Numbered from the stretch's first letter, positions 7,510 through 13,649 are shown. The stretch is 14,508 bases of DNA from Acetobacteraceae bacterium (GCA_003506895.1 DNXO01000092.1:1-14508); one strand, 5' to 3'. The notes: generated by a model not told the origin, from the letters alone. Numbers and translations: made by a program.

Positions 7510-7526
7510 TGGCTGGGGTTCCTGGA
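7510..7526 (-). repeat. Near copy of a tRNA-Gln 3' end (possible att-site remnant)
   Basis: Read on the minus strand, TCCAGGAACCCCAGCCA matches the last 17 nt of the tRNA-Gln at 8744-8760 in 15 of 17 positions. The match stops exactly at the terminal CCA. Both copies have the same orientation, so they form direct repeats flanking vapBC and the split gene. The two differing bases lie in the acceptor stem. From memory, E. coli-type tRNA-Gln ends TCCAGGTACCCCAGCCA, a single mismatch away, so another isoacceptor could be the source. Confidence 0.4.
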
Positions 7527-7617
7527 AGCTTTTAGAACTTTCTGTGTTTCATCTCCGGCGGACGTGATGGCACTCATGGCAAAGGTGGAGCCGTTTGCTT
7601 TGGTTTCGTCGTAGAGA

Positions 7618-7645
7618 TTGAGTTGACATATGTTCGACATATGCT
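7618..7645 (+). promoter_or_regulatory. vapBC promoter with overlapping palindromic operator
   Basis: CATATGT (7627-7633) and ACATATG (7637-7643) form perfect 7-bp arms around TCG. The same stretch holds two direct GACATATG copies 11 bp apart. A promoter TTGAGT (7618-7623), 16-bp spacer, TATGCT (7640-7645) overlaps the dyad, so a bound VapB-VapC complex would block RNA polymerase. This is the autoregulatory layout usual for vapBC operons. The start codon follows at 7676. Confidence 0.65.
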
Positions 7646-7675
7646 ACCCTTCCGCTTCCCCTGAGGAAACCGACA

Positions 7676-7921
7676 ATGCCCCGTACAGTTTCCATCTTTC
7701 GCAATAACCGCAATCAGGCGATTCGCCTGCCTAGGGATCTCGAGTTCCAGGGGGTGACGGAACTGACCATCGAACGACAGGGCGACACGATCCTCCTGCG
7801 TCCCGTTCGACCGGATTGGCTTTCGCTCATCTACGAACCGAGCGCGGATGCAGATTTTCTGCTTGAGCGGGCAGACCTGATCGAAGAGGGAAGGTTTTCC
7901 ATGGGCGACGGCAAAAGCTGA
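7676..7921 (+). CDS. vapB: Type II antitoxin, VapB family
   Basis: An 81-aa protein. Its N-terminal half has the AbrB/MazE-like swapped-hairpin DNA-binding signature TVSIFRNNRNQAIRLPRDL (residues 4-22), followed by strands ELTIERQGDTILLRP. The acidic, flexible C-terminal half (about 46-81) is the expected toxin-wrapping segment. VapB neutralises VapC and, with it, represses its own promoter; a palindrome lies just upstream. GAGG is 9 nt before the ATG. Its stop codon overlaps the vapC start by one base (TGATG), indicating translational coupling. Confidence 0.92.
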   Translation: MPRTVSIFRNNRNQAIRLPRDLEFQGVTELTIERQGDTILLRPVRPDWLSLIYEPSADADFLLERADLIEEGRFSMGDGKS

Positions 7922-8340
7922 TGCCGATTGTCTATATGCTCGACACCAATATCTGTTCCTTCATCATACGCGAGCGTCCCGTCACCGTGCTGACTCGACT
8001 TCAAGCCGCCGTGAACGGACAACACAGCGTTGTGATCTCGGTCATCACCTATTACGAGATGCTGCTCGGCACCGTTGGCAAGAATGCGTCGCCGCGACAT
8101 GCGACGCTGGTCGAAGCGTTTGTGTCCCGTCTGTCGGCCATCCTGCCGTGGGAACGTGAGGCAGCCGAAGAAGCCATGCGTATCCGGCGGGATTTGGGGG
8201 CTAAGGGAATGCCTATCGGAGGCAATGATTCCATGATCGCCGGACATGCGCTCGCTGCCGAATGCGTGCTGGTGACCAACAATACGCGTGAGTTCCTGCG
8301 GGTGACGGGCTTGCACGTCGAAGATTGGGTGGAAGGGTGA
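7921..8340 (+). CDS. vapC: Type II toxin, VapC family PIN-domain ribonuclease
   Basis: A 139-aa PIN-domain protein. Predicted Mg2+-binding acidic residues are in place: D8 in MLDTN, E46 in YYEM and D103 in GGNDSMIAGHA. The fourth position falls in VTNNTREF (about 119-125), where Asn replaces Asp as in many VapC toxins. VapC enzymes cleave RNA, often initiator tRNA or the 23S sarcin-ricin loop; the target here is unknown. All key residues are intact, so the toxin is probably functional. It overlaps vapB by one base, and a small membrane-type gene begins 5 nt after its stop. Confidence 0.93.
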   Translation: MPIVYMLDTNICSFIIRERPVTVLTRLQAAVNGQHSVVISVITYYEMLLGTVGKNASPRHATLVEAFVSRLSAILPWEREAAEEAMRIRRDLGAKGMPIGGNDSMIAGHALAAECVLVTNNTREFLRVTGLHVEDWVEG

Positions 8341-8345
8341 CGGAA

Positions 8346-8725
8346 ATGGACTCTATTGCCCCCATTCTGTCCGCCGCTGGTGTGGGAGGCATCGTCGGGG
8401 GCGTCGTGACCAACTTCCTTCAGTCCTGGCTGTCTAGGAGAACGGCGTTGGATGAACGAGGGTTTCGGGAAAAAAAGAGGCTTATACGGGCTTGTTCAAT
8501 GCCCGATATCAAGTGGCCAAAGAGAATACCGAGGCCAATGTTAAAGAGGCCGGATACTGGCGTGCCCGTGTTGGGATGATGGGGGCTGAACAGATAAGGA
8601 CACTGACAAAGCGCCTTTTTAATTTGATGGATGGAACGAATAACCCAGAGGGTTCCATCATAGAGGCTGATCTGTTGACGGCTATGCGTACTGACTTGGG
8701 CATCGCCGTGCCCAAGAAGGACTGA
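8346..8725 (+). CDS. Small membrane-anchored protein split by a -1 frameshift at A AAA AAG
   Basis: Two overlapping frames read as one protein. From ATG 8346 (GGAAGGG 8 nt upstream), the first frame gives a hydrophobic helix (IAPILSAAGVGGIVGGVVTN) and then SRRTALDERGFREKK. Staying in frame yields a 77-aa product with an Arg/Pro/Lys-rich tail ending at 8579. A -1 shift at the A-run (8470-8476) continues as EAYTGLFNARYQ and reaches TGA 8723-8725, giving 126 aa. The fused version looks like a coherent protein with an N-terminal membrane anchor and helical cytoplasmic domain, resembling small alphaproteobacterial proteins of unknown function that I recall. Either a base was lost from an A8 run (pseudogene or sequencing error) or the shift is programmed. 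It starts 5 nt after vapC and may share its transcript. Confidence 0.6.
8458..8505 (+). promoter_or_regulatory. Candidate -1 ribosomal frameshift signal
   Basis: In the zero frame the heptamer reads A AAA AAG (8471-8477), the most efficient bacterial -1 slippery sequence. An SD-like GAGGG (8458-8462) lies 8 nt upstream. A stem CGGGC (8487-8491)/GCCCG (8501-8505) with a 9-nt loop starts 9 nt downstream. This three-part layout is like that of dnaX. The stem is short, so stimulation may be weak. Confidence 0.4.
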
Positions 8726-8743
8726 TCGTATTTGAGCATAAGA

Positions 8744-8817
8744 TGGCTGGGGGACCTGGATTCGAACCAAGGATGCCCGGGTCAGAGCCGGGAGTTTTAC
8801 CGCTAAACTATCCCCCA
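8744..8817 (-). tRNA. tRNA-Gln (anticodon CUG)
   Basis: A 74-nt cloverleaf with encoded CCA. The acceptor stem TGGGGGA/TCCCCCA pairs fully and is followed by discriminator G and CCA. The anticodon stem CCCGG/CCGGG encloses the loop CTCTGAC, giving anticodon CUG, which decodes CAG. The T-arm carries GGTTCGAATCC. The U1-A72 acceptor pair is typical of bacterial tRNA-Gln. Its 3' end faces the vapBC block, the usual side for integration into tRNA genes. Confidence 0.95.
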
Positions 8818-8834
8818 ACTGGGCGCGGGCCGGC

Positions 8835-8863
8835 GCAATAACACGCCCGCCCGCGCCCCGCAA
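8835..8863 (-). promoter_or_regulatory. Predicted promoter of tRNA-Gln
   Basis: On the minus strand TTGCGG (8858-8863) and TATTGC (8835-8840) are 17 bp apart. Initiation would fall about 10-17 nt before the mature tRNA 5' end at 8817, leaving a short leader for RNase P to remove. Confidence 0.5.
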
Positions 8864-8890
8864 CGCCTTACGTGAAACTTCCGCGATTCT

Positions 8891-8905
8891 CGTTTCGACG
8901 AAACG
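8891..8905. repeat. 15-bp palindrome CGTTTCG-A-CGAAACG
   Basis: A perfect dyad with 7-bp arms and a one-base centre lies in the divergent region between tRNA-Gln and the 230-aa gene. It is upstream of the tRNA promoter and could be an operator. No protein is known for it here. Confidence 0.5.
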
Positions 8906-8965
8906 GTTGCATCAGCCTCCATCGTCAGGGCGGCCCTTCGTCCGCCATGACAAAAGCAGGGGATC

Positions 8966-8994
8966 GCGGTTCCCCATGGCATCACAAGAACCGC
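8966..8994. repeat. Inverted repeat GCGGTTC-N15-GAACCGC
   Basis: Perfect 7-bp arms (8966-8972 and 8988-8994) are separated by 15 bp. The arm starts are 22 bp apart, about two helical turns. The geometry is the same as the next dyad at 9017-9045. Confidence 0.5.
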
Positions 8995-9016
8995 CGCAAA
9001 GCGCTTGCCCTTCCGC

Positions 9017-9058
9017 ATAGGAACGAATATTGACTAAATTCCTATTATCGCCTAAAGA
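9017..9058 (+). promoter_or_regulatory. Promoter and dyad before the 230-aa gene
   Basis: ATAGGAA (9017-9023) and TTCCTAT (9039-9045) form a perfect inverted repeat centred on a -35 hexamer TTGACT (9030-9035). A -10 hexamer TAAAGA (9053-9058) follows at 17 bp. The expected transcription start is at or beside the ATG at 9065, so the mRNA may be leaderless. No Shine-Dalgarno sequence is visible. The dyad could bind a regulator that occludes the -35. Confidence 0.45.
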
Positions 9059-9064
9059 TCGGCA

Positions 9065-9757
9065 ATGGAAACTCAGCCCCAGTCGTCGAACCTGCCCATC
9101 GACCTCCCCGCCCAGGCCTACCGACACCTCATCCACACCCTCATCGCGCTGCTTCCCCCGCCCATAACAGACACCCCGGAAGCAACCCTCGCCAGAAACC
9201 ACGCCGCCATCGCCAGGATCGCCGACCTCGCCCCGGTCAACGCCGCCGAGGCCGAGCTGGCAGCCCAATGCATCGCGGCCAGAGCCCAGGCCGAGGACGT
9301 GTTGCGGCTTATCCGCCTGCACGCCGCCGACATCGGTCTGGTGATAAAACTCAACGCCCAGTACGCCGCAATGGTCCGCGCCTCGCTCGCCGCCCACAAC
9401 CGCCTGCTCCGCGACCAGCAGCAGCGCCGCAAGCGAGGGGAGGCGGACAACGACGAATGGACCCGCCACATCGCCGCCGAAGCGATGCTGAGCGCAATCC
9501 CCCTCGAACCCACGGTCCCACTGGCCCCGCCGGTCGCGACACCCTCAAAAACAGGCATAAAGTCTCATATATTGAAAAATGAGACGCCAAAGAGACGATC
9601 TTGGCCCCCACCCGCGACGACCGCCAGCGTCAGCGCCCTCCTCGCCGCTGCCCTCCGAACGCCCGATCTCCGCTCCGTCGAACCAAGCTGGCCAGAAGTC
9701 GGGGCGCCACGCTCAAACAATGGGATCGAACGCGCCGCCCAACAAAGATCCGCCTGA
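9065..9757 (+). CDS. Protein of unknown function, probable Acetobacteraceae family
   Basis: A 230-aa protein without recognised domains. Residues 1-130 are Ala/Leu-rich and predicted helical: an LPAQAYRHLIHTLIALLPPP segment near the N terminus, then a long run of helices (about 40-125) ending in RDQQQRRKRGE, suggesting a helical bundle or coiled coil. The C-terminal 90 residues are Pro/Ala/Arg-rich and probably disordered. From memory it resembles a family of hypothetical proteins found in several copies in Acetobacteraceae genomes, with a conserved METQ-type start and AYRHLIHTL motif; I cannot verify this. The start codon lacks a Shine-Dalgarno sequence. An AT-rich patch with an inverted repeat interrupts the 3' third, so the tail may be a later extension. 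Confidence 0.65.
   Translation: METQPQSSNLPIDLPAQAYRHLIHTLIALLPPPITDTPEATLARNHAAIARIADLAPVNAAEAELAAQCIAARAQAEDVLRLIRLHAADIGLVIKLNAQYAAMVRASLAAHNRLLRDQQQRRKRGEADNDEWTRHIAAEAMLSAIPLEPTVPLAPPVATPSKTGIKSHILKNETPKRRSWPPPATTASVSALLAAALRTPDLRSVEPSWPEVGAPRSNNGIERAAQQRSA
9562..9585. repeat. Inverted repeat inside the 230-aa gene
   Basis: GTCTCAT (9562-9568) and ATGAGAC (9579-9585) are perfect 7-bp arms around an AT-rich 10-nt loop. The patch is clearly richer in A and T than the surrounding coding sequence and sits where the helical part gives way to the Pro/Arg-rich tail. Confidence 0.55.
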
Positions 9758-9883
9758 GGTCCCAGCGATTCTGATGGTAACGAACCTGTTAAGCCGGCCT
9801 CCGTTGCCATGACGGGCGAATGCGCGCCACGGCGGCAGCAGGGCATCGCGGCCCTCTGGCATCATGAGAGCGGCTGGCGAGAT

Positions 9884-10600
9884 CTATCCGAACGAGGCCA
9901 TGTCCTTCCGCAGAAGCGCGGCGTTCGGACTGGTCACGGAGCCGAACAGAACCTCCCGCGGCGTGACCGGCCGGCCGTAGAATTCCGCATCCTTGTTCGG
10001 TTGGGACTTGATGATCGACCCATCGACCGTCAGGCCGCCATACAGCCCGGTGGACGACGACCACACCACGATATCGGGCACCGAGGCACCGCCCATCGCC
10101 CCCTCGACGCCGGAGCCGAGCGTGACGACGGAAATACCGGCCTGGGCACCGATCTTGAATTGATCGCGCAATATGCCGTCCAGGCCCTTCTGGGTCATGA
10201 TCAGCATAATGACCTCGGACTGCTGTAGCCCGGCCTGAAGCCCGAACGACGCCGCGCCGATGGCATAGAATCCGGGGTCGCTCCAGCCGCCGCTGTTACG
10301 CACCATCAGCACCCCGTTGCCGCCCTCACCGCCGATGAAAAAGCCGCCCTTGACCAGTTGGGGCACGATGAAGACCGCCTTGGCCTTACGCAGCATCTGG
10401 GCGGCGTTCCCGAACGCCTTGTCGTGACGCAGGTCATTCAGCACCTTGCGGGCACCATCGACCGTCACCTGCTGGCCGGTCTGGGCGTGCGCGGCCACCG
10501 GCGCCGCCACAAGGGCAGCCATCGCGGCGGCCATCGGGGCGACCGGCATCGTGACCGCCAGCAGTGCCGTCGTCCCCTTCATCCTCGTTCGGGTGAACAT
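9884..10600 (-). CDS. SYLF (Ysc84-type) lipid-binding domain protein, secreted
   Basis: A 238-aa protein with a long N-terminal signal sequence: MFTRTRMKG, a hydrophobic Ala/Val core and a probable cleavage at AHA|Q after residue 39. The mature part is a SYLF/DUF500 domain, recognised by RKAKAVFIVPQLVKGGFFIGGEGGNGVL (about 71-98), SDPGFYAIGAASFGLQAG, and SVVTLGSGVEG further on. Eukaryotic SYLF proteins bind phosphoinositides. Bacterial ones are periplasmic or envelope-associated and little characterised. I chose ATG 10600 because AGGAG lies 7 nt upstream; the ATG at 10621 has no such site. It lies 107 bp downstream of the CaiB-type gene on the same strand, so cotranscription is possible but not required. 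Confidence 0.88.
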   Translation of the reverse strand: MFTRTRMKGTTALLAVTMPVAPMAAAMAALVAAPVAAHAQTGQQVTVDGARKVLNDLRHDKAFGNAAQMLRKAKAVFIVPQLVKGGFFIGGEGGNGVLMVRNSGGWSDPGFYAIGAASFGLQAGLQQSEVIMLIMTQKGLDGILRDQFKIGAQAGISVVTLGSGVEGAMGGASVPDIVVWSSSTGLYGGLTVDGSIIKSQPNKDAEFYGRPVTPREVLFGSVTSPNAALLRKDMASFG

Positions 10601-10707
10601 CCGCGTCTCCTCTCTTACCATCGCGCAACAACGCGGCGGCGCGGCGTCCGTTTCATTCCCTTAGGCCCACAACAGGGGCGAACAGATGACGACTGCGCGA
10701 TGGGCCG

Positions 10708-11838
10708 TTACGATGCCGAGCGGGTCACCGCCTCCATCGCCGCGGGGGACAGGTTCCATGCGGCCAATGCTTCCGCCAACGGCACCGACCCGGGCGGCCT
10801 CGGGGTTGCCAGTTTGGTCGTGCCAAATCGGGGCGCGGGTGCCGGTTGGCGCTGGCCACCGACATCGACAAACGCGCCACGCGCCTGATTGTGCGGATGC
10901 AGATGCGCCTCGGTCATCGCCAGCACCGGCGCGAAACAGGCGTCCGTCCCCTCCAGCAACCGGCACCACTCGTCACGCGTGCGGGTTTTGAAGCGTTCGG
11001 TCAGGACTTCCTTCCATTGCGGCCAGCCGGCGCGGTCGCGCTGGGCGGGCATGCCGGTGGGGTCGATCTCCATCCGGCGCAGCAGTTCGGCGTGGAATTT
11101 CACCTCGATCGGGGCGATCGAGATAAACTGGCCGTCGGCACATTCATAAACTTCATAATAATAGGAACCGGAGTCGAGTTGGTTCTCCCCGCGCACGCCC
11201 GGCATGCGGCCGCCGGCCAGCATCGCGTAGATCGGCGTCATCAGCGACAGCGCGCCGTCCACCATGGCGGCATCCACGACCTGGCCAACGCCGGTGGCGC
11301 GGGCGGAAATGATCGCCGCCAGCAGCCCGGTAACCAGGTAAAGCGCCCCGCCGCCGTAATCGCCGACCAGATTCAACGGCGGCGTCGGCTTCTGCCCCGC
11401 CCGGCCGATCGCGTGCAGCGCGCCGGTCAGGGCGATGTAGTTCAGGTCGTGCCCCGCCGCCTGCGCCATCGGGCCTTCCTGCCCCCAGCCGGTCACACGG
11501 CCGTACGCCAGTTTGGGGTTGCGGCCCAGACAGACATCGGGCCCCAGGCCAAGCCGCTCCATCACGCCGGGGCGGAAGCCTTCGATCAGCGCATCGGCGC
11601 CATCGATCAGCTTCAGGGCGGCCTCCACCGCATCGGGACTTTTCAGGTCCAGCCGCATGATCGCTCGGCTGCGGAAGGTGAATTCATGCTCCTGGGCCAT
11701 CGGGATGCCCAGATCGGCCGGGCCGGGACGATCGATGCGCAGCACGGTGGCGCCCATGTCGGCCAGCAGCATAGAGGCCATGGGCGCCGGCCCGATGCCC
11801 GCGAATTCGACGATTTTAGTGCCTGCCAGAGGTCCCAT
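10708..11838 (-). CDS. CaiB/BaiF family CoA transferase, alpha-methylacyl-CoA racemase type
   Basis: A 376-aa class III CoA-transferase fold protein. It opens with GTKIVEFAGIGPAPMASMLLADMGA, the family's N-terminal signature. GHDLNYIALTGALHAIG and NLVGDYGGGALYLV hold H130 and D160, and IAPIEVKF holds E245. These match the catalytic H126, D156 and E241 of Mycobacterium tuberculosis MCR at a constant offset of four, pointing to 2-methylacyl-CoA epimerisation (branched-chain fatty acid or sterol side-chain breakdown) rather than CoA transfer. The start at 11838 agrees with family length; an upstream ATG at 11934 would add 32 non-conserved residues and lies in an inverted repeat. It follows gloA on the same strand after 160 bp. 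The role in this organism is inferred. Confidence 0.9.
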   Translation of the reverse strand: MGPLAGTKIVEFAGIGPAPMASMLLADMGATVLRIDRPGPADLGIPMAQEHEFTFRSRAIMRLDLKSPDAVEAALKLIDGADALIEGFRPGVMERLGLGPDVCLGRNPKLAYGRVTGWGQEGPMAQAAGHDLNYIALTGALHAIGRAGQKPTPPLNLVGDYGGGALYLVTGLLAAIISARATGVGQVVDAAMVDGALSLMTPIYAMLAGGRMPGVRGENQLDSGSYYYEVYECADGQFISIAPIEVKFHAELLRRMEIDPTGMPAQRDRAGWPQWKEVLTERFKTRTRDEWCRLLEGTDACFAPVLAMTEAHLHPHNQARGAFVDVGGQRQPAPAPRFGTTKLATPRPPGSVPLAEALAAWNLSPAAMEAVTRSAS

Positions 11839-11924
11839 GTCCGTTCCGTCCCGCTGCTTGTTTATGGCGGGAGTAAACGCCCGGGTGGCGGGAGGCGCAA
11901 CCGTTCGGGGAGCGCTCTGTTCCA

Positions 11925-11962
11925 CCCTGGTCATGGTAGGCCCGCGCCCGCCATGACCAGGG
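11925..11962. repeat. Perfect 12-bp inverted repeat between gloA and the CaiB-type gene
   Basis: CCCTGGTCATGG (11925-11936) and CCATGACCAGGG (11951-11962) pair perfectly around a 14-nt GC-rich loop. No T-run follows on either strand, so it is not a standard terminator. In a gloA-to-CaiB read-through transcript it would form a strong hairpin 37 nt after the gloA stop. Otherwise it could be an operator about 90 bp upstream of the CaiB-type gene. Confidence 0.7.
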
Positions 11963-11998
11963 AGTCCGAACCTACGTCCGACGTAACGGACCGGCGCG

Positions 11999-12385
11999 TC
12001 AGGCGCGCTGGATGAGTTCGATCTTGTAGCCGTCCGGATCCTCGACGAACGCGATGACCGTCGTGCCGAACTTCACCGGACCAGGTTCGCGGGTGACCTT
12101 CGCCCCCATGCCACGCAGCATCTCGGTCGTGGCGTACACATCCGGCACGCCCACCGCGAGGTGGCCGAACGCTGTGCCCATCTCATATTTTTCGACACCA
12201 TAGTTATAGGTCAGCTCGATCAGGGTGTGATCTTCCTCCTCGCCGTAACCGACGAAGACCAGGGTGTATTTGCCGTCCGGCACGTCGCGGCGGCGGATTT
12301 CCCGCATGCCGAAACCCTTGGTGTAGAAATCGACGCTGCGTTGCAGATCGCCCACGCGCAGCATGGTGTGCAGAAACCGGCTCAT
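11999..12385 (-). CDS. gloA: Lactoylglutathione lyase (glyoxalase I)
   Basis: A 128-aa single-domain glyoxalase I that converts the methylglyoxal-glutathione hemithioacetal to S-lactoylglutathione in the cytoplasm. The metal ligands H6, E57, H75 and E123 lie at the E. coli GloA positions (5, 56, 74, 122) plus one. FLHTMLRVGDLQRSVDFY, TLIELTYN, GHLAVGV and DPDGYKIELI are all recognisable. E. coli-type spacing without eukaryotic insertions suggests a Ni/Co-activated enzyme. The start is set by the family N terminus; an upstream in-frame extension to 12508 overlaps lpxI and is not conserved. It begins 13 nt after lpxI ends, so the two are probably cotranscribed. Confidence 0.96.
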   Translation of the reverse strand: MSRFLHTMLRVGDLQRSVDFYTKGFGMREIRRRDVPDGKYTLVFVGYGEEEDHTLIELTYNYGVEKYEMGTAFGHLAVGVPDVYATTEMLRGMGAKVTREPGPVKFGTTVIAFVEDPDGYKIELIQRA

Positions 12386-12398
12386 TGGAGGTTCCCCT

Positions 12399-13247
12399 TC
12401 AGGAAATGGTTGCGGGATCGAGGCCCAACAGAAAAAACCCAGCCGCGTCCGCCGCGGCGAGGCAGGCCTCACGCTCCGCCAGAATGGTTGCCCCGGCTTC
12501 GAAAGCAACCCCCCTCAGGCCGGCGGCGACGGCATTGCGCACGGTATCCGGTCCGATGGTCGGCAGATCGGCGCGCTTGTCCTGGCCCGGCTTCACCAAT
12601 TTCACCAAAACGCCGCCAACCCCATCCCGCCGCAGCGAACCCGCCCGCGCGAGCATCGCATCGGTGCCCTCGATCGCTTCGACCGCCAGGACCAGGCCTT
12701 GCTGAACAACACACCCCTGGCCGACATCCGCCGAACCCAGCAACCGGGTGACTTTCACGCCGCGCTCGATATCCGTCATCGCCTGCGCGTCGGGGCCGGT
12801 GCGGGTCAACACGCCCGCCGGGGCAACCGCCTCACGCATGACCTCATGCGCCCCGATCACGCGGAACCCTTCCTCGGTCAGCACGCGGATGACGGCCGCC
12901 AGCAGGCCATCGTCGCCGGCGAACGCCGCTCGGCCGACCCGGGCGAGCAGCTTGGCCCCCTCGGCGTCGGGACGCATATCCAGCAGCGACGGCCGGCGCA
13001 CCGGTCCGATCATCACCAGGTCCTGGCAGCCACGCTCCCGTAGCGCGGCAATGATGCGTGCGGCGGCCCCCAGCCTGCGGATCTCGTGCGGCCACGGCGC
13101 CAGGACAACGGGATCCGCGAAGCCCTCCAGACCGACGATAAAGACCTCGCGCCCGGCGGCCCGCGCGGCCGCGGCGACCTTGCCGGGAAGTACCCCGCCA
13201 CCGGCGATGATGCCCAGCCTGCGTGGCATTTCTGCCTGAATATTCAT
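12399..13247 (-). CDS. lpxI: UDP-2,3-diacylglucosamine pyrophosphatase LpxI
   Basis: A 282-aa LpxI (formerly DUF1009), which hydrolyses UDP-2,3-diacylglucosamine to lipid X in lipid A synthesis; it replaces LpxH in most alphaproteobacteria. The N-terminal LGIIAGGGVLP (11-21), GDDGLL (111-116) and the C-terminal GVLVKLVKPGQDKRADLPTIGP (212-233) are diagnostic. D227 corresponds to the catalytic Asp (D225) of the Caulobacter enzyme. Length is normal. In many alphaproteobacteria the order is fabZ-lpxA-lpxI-lpxB-gltA; here gltA remains nearby in divergent orientation, but lpxA and lpxB are absent and gloA follows, so the cluster has been rearranged. Start at 13247 or six residues later at 13229; neither is decided by a strong ribosome-binding site. 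Confidence 0.95.
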   Translation of the reverse strand: MNIQAEMPRRLGIIAGGGVLPGKVAAAARAAGREVFIVGLEGFADPVVLAPWPHEIRRLGAAARIIAALRERGCQDLVMIGPVRRPSLLDMRPDAEGAKLLARVGRAAFAGDDGLLAAVIRVLTEEGFRVIGAHEVMREAVAPAGVLTRTGPDAQAMTDIERGVKVTRLLGSADVGQGCVVQQGLVLAVEAIEGTDAMLARAGSLRRDGVGGVLVKLVKPGQDKRADLPTIGPDTVRNAVAAGLRGVAFEAGATILAEREACLAAADAAGFFLLGLDPATIS

Positions 13248-13359
13248 TCCAATTTCCGCCTAACCCACTCTTTTCTTGCTACCGCAACAGGAATTTTCGC
13301 ATACAGACCTTGCCCTTTCTCACGCTCCAGTGAGACAGACTATAGAGATTATCCGGCCC

Positions 13360-13566
13360 ATGATGGACGATGATTTACCCGACGCGGTTCGGCAACAAAC
13401 CGCCGCTAATGTGTTGCAGTGTCTTACCATGTTGGCCGAGGAAGCGGTGAACCTCAATCTACCCCGGACCTTGCTGGCGTTGCGCAAAGCCATCCGGGCC
13501 TGCCACGCGGAACAGGCGCGCCCGATGCCGACGCCCCGGGTCAGGCGACATCTGGTGTTGCATTAG
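13360..13566 (+). CDS. Small helical protein of unknown function
   Basis: A 68-aa protein between lpxI and gltA with no recognised domain. The acidic start MMDDDLPDAV leads into two predicted amphipathic helices (about 12-33 and 37-53) and a basic tail ending RVRRHLVLH. ATG occurs at 13360 and in frame at 13363; neither has a good Shine-Dalgarno sequence, and upstream GTG (13330) or TTG (13276) starts are possible. A hairpin with 6-bp arms (13318-13323/13330-13335) lies in its upstream region. The ordered helical composition and its position in otherwise empty sequence favour a real gene. It precedes gltA by 167 bp on the same strand. Confidence 0.55.
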   Translation: MMDDDLPDAVRQQTAANVLQCLTMLAEEAVNLNLPRTLLALRKAIRACHAEQARPMPTPRVRRHLVLH

Positions 13567-13620
13567 CATCGGTTCCGCACGGAATTTCTCGGGCCGCCGT
13601 TCTGCTGCGCGTGCGAAGGA

Positions 13621-13649
13621 TTGCGTCCGAACGCATAGCGCCATAATTT
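13621..13649 (+). promoter_or_regulatory. Predicted gltA promoter
   Basis: TTGCGT (13621-13626) is followed by TAATTT at 17 bp (13644-13649), or by the better hexamer CATAAT at 15 bp (13642-13647). A short dyad TGCGT-CCGA-ACGCA (13622-13635) overlaps the -35. A second hairpin, GCGGT/ACCGC (13694-13698/13707-13711), lies in the leader just before the ribosome-binding site. Confidence 0.4.

Noticed and set aside
8325..8345. TTG start for the split gene
   Set aside because: It overlaps the vapC end. ATG 8346 has GGAAGGG at suitable distance and begins directly before the hydrophobic helix.
11839..11934. Upstream start for the CaiB-type protein
   Set aside because: The extra 32 residues are not family-like, and the ATG falls inside the 12-bp inverted repeat.
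10846..12015. Long plus-strand open frame (389 codons)
   Set aside because: It is antisense to the CaiB/AMACR gene, whose catalytic residues are intact. The translation is low-complexity Arg/Gly/His-rich.
12386..12508. Upstream start for glyoxalase I
   Set aside because: It would overlap the lpxI coding end, and the added residues are antisense-like. The family N terminus begins at 12385.
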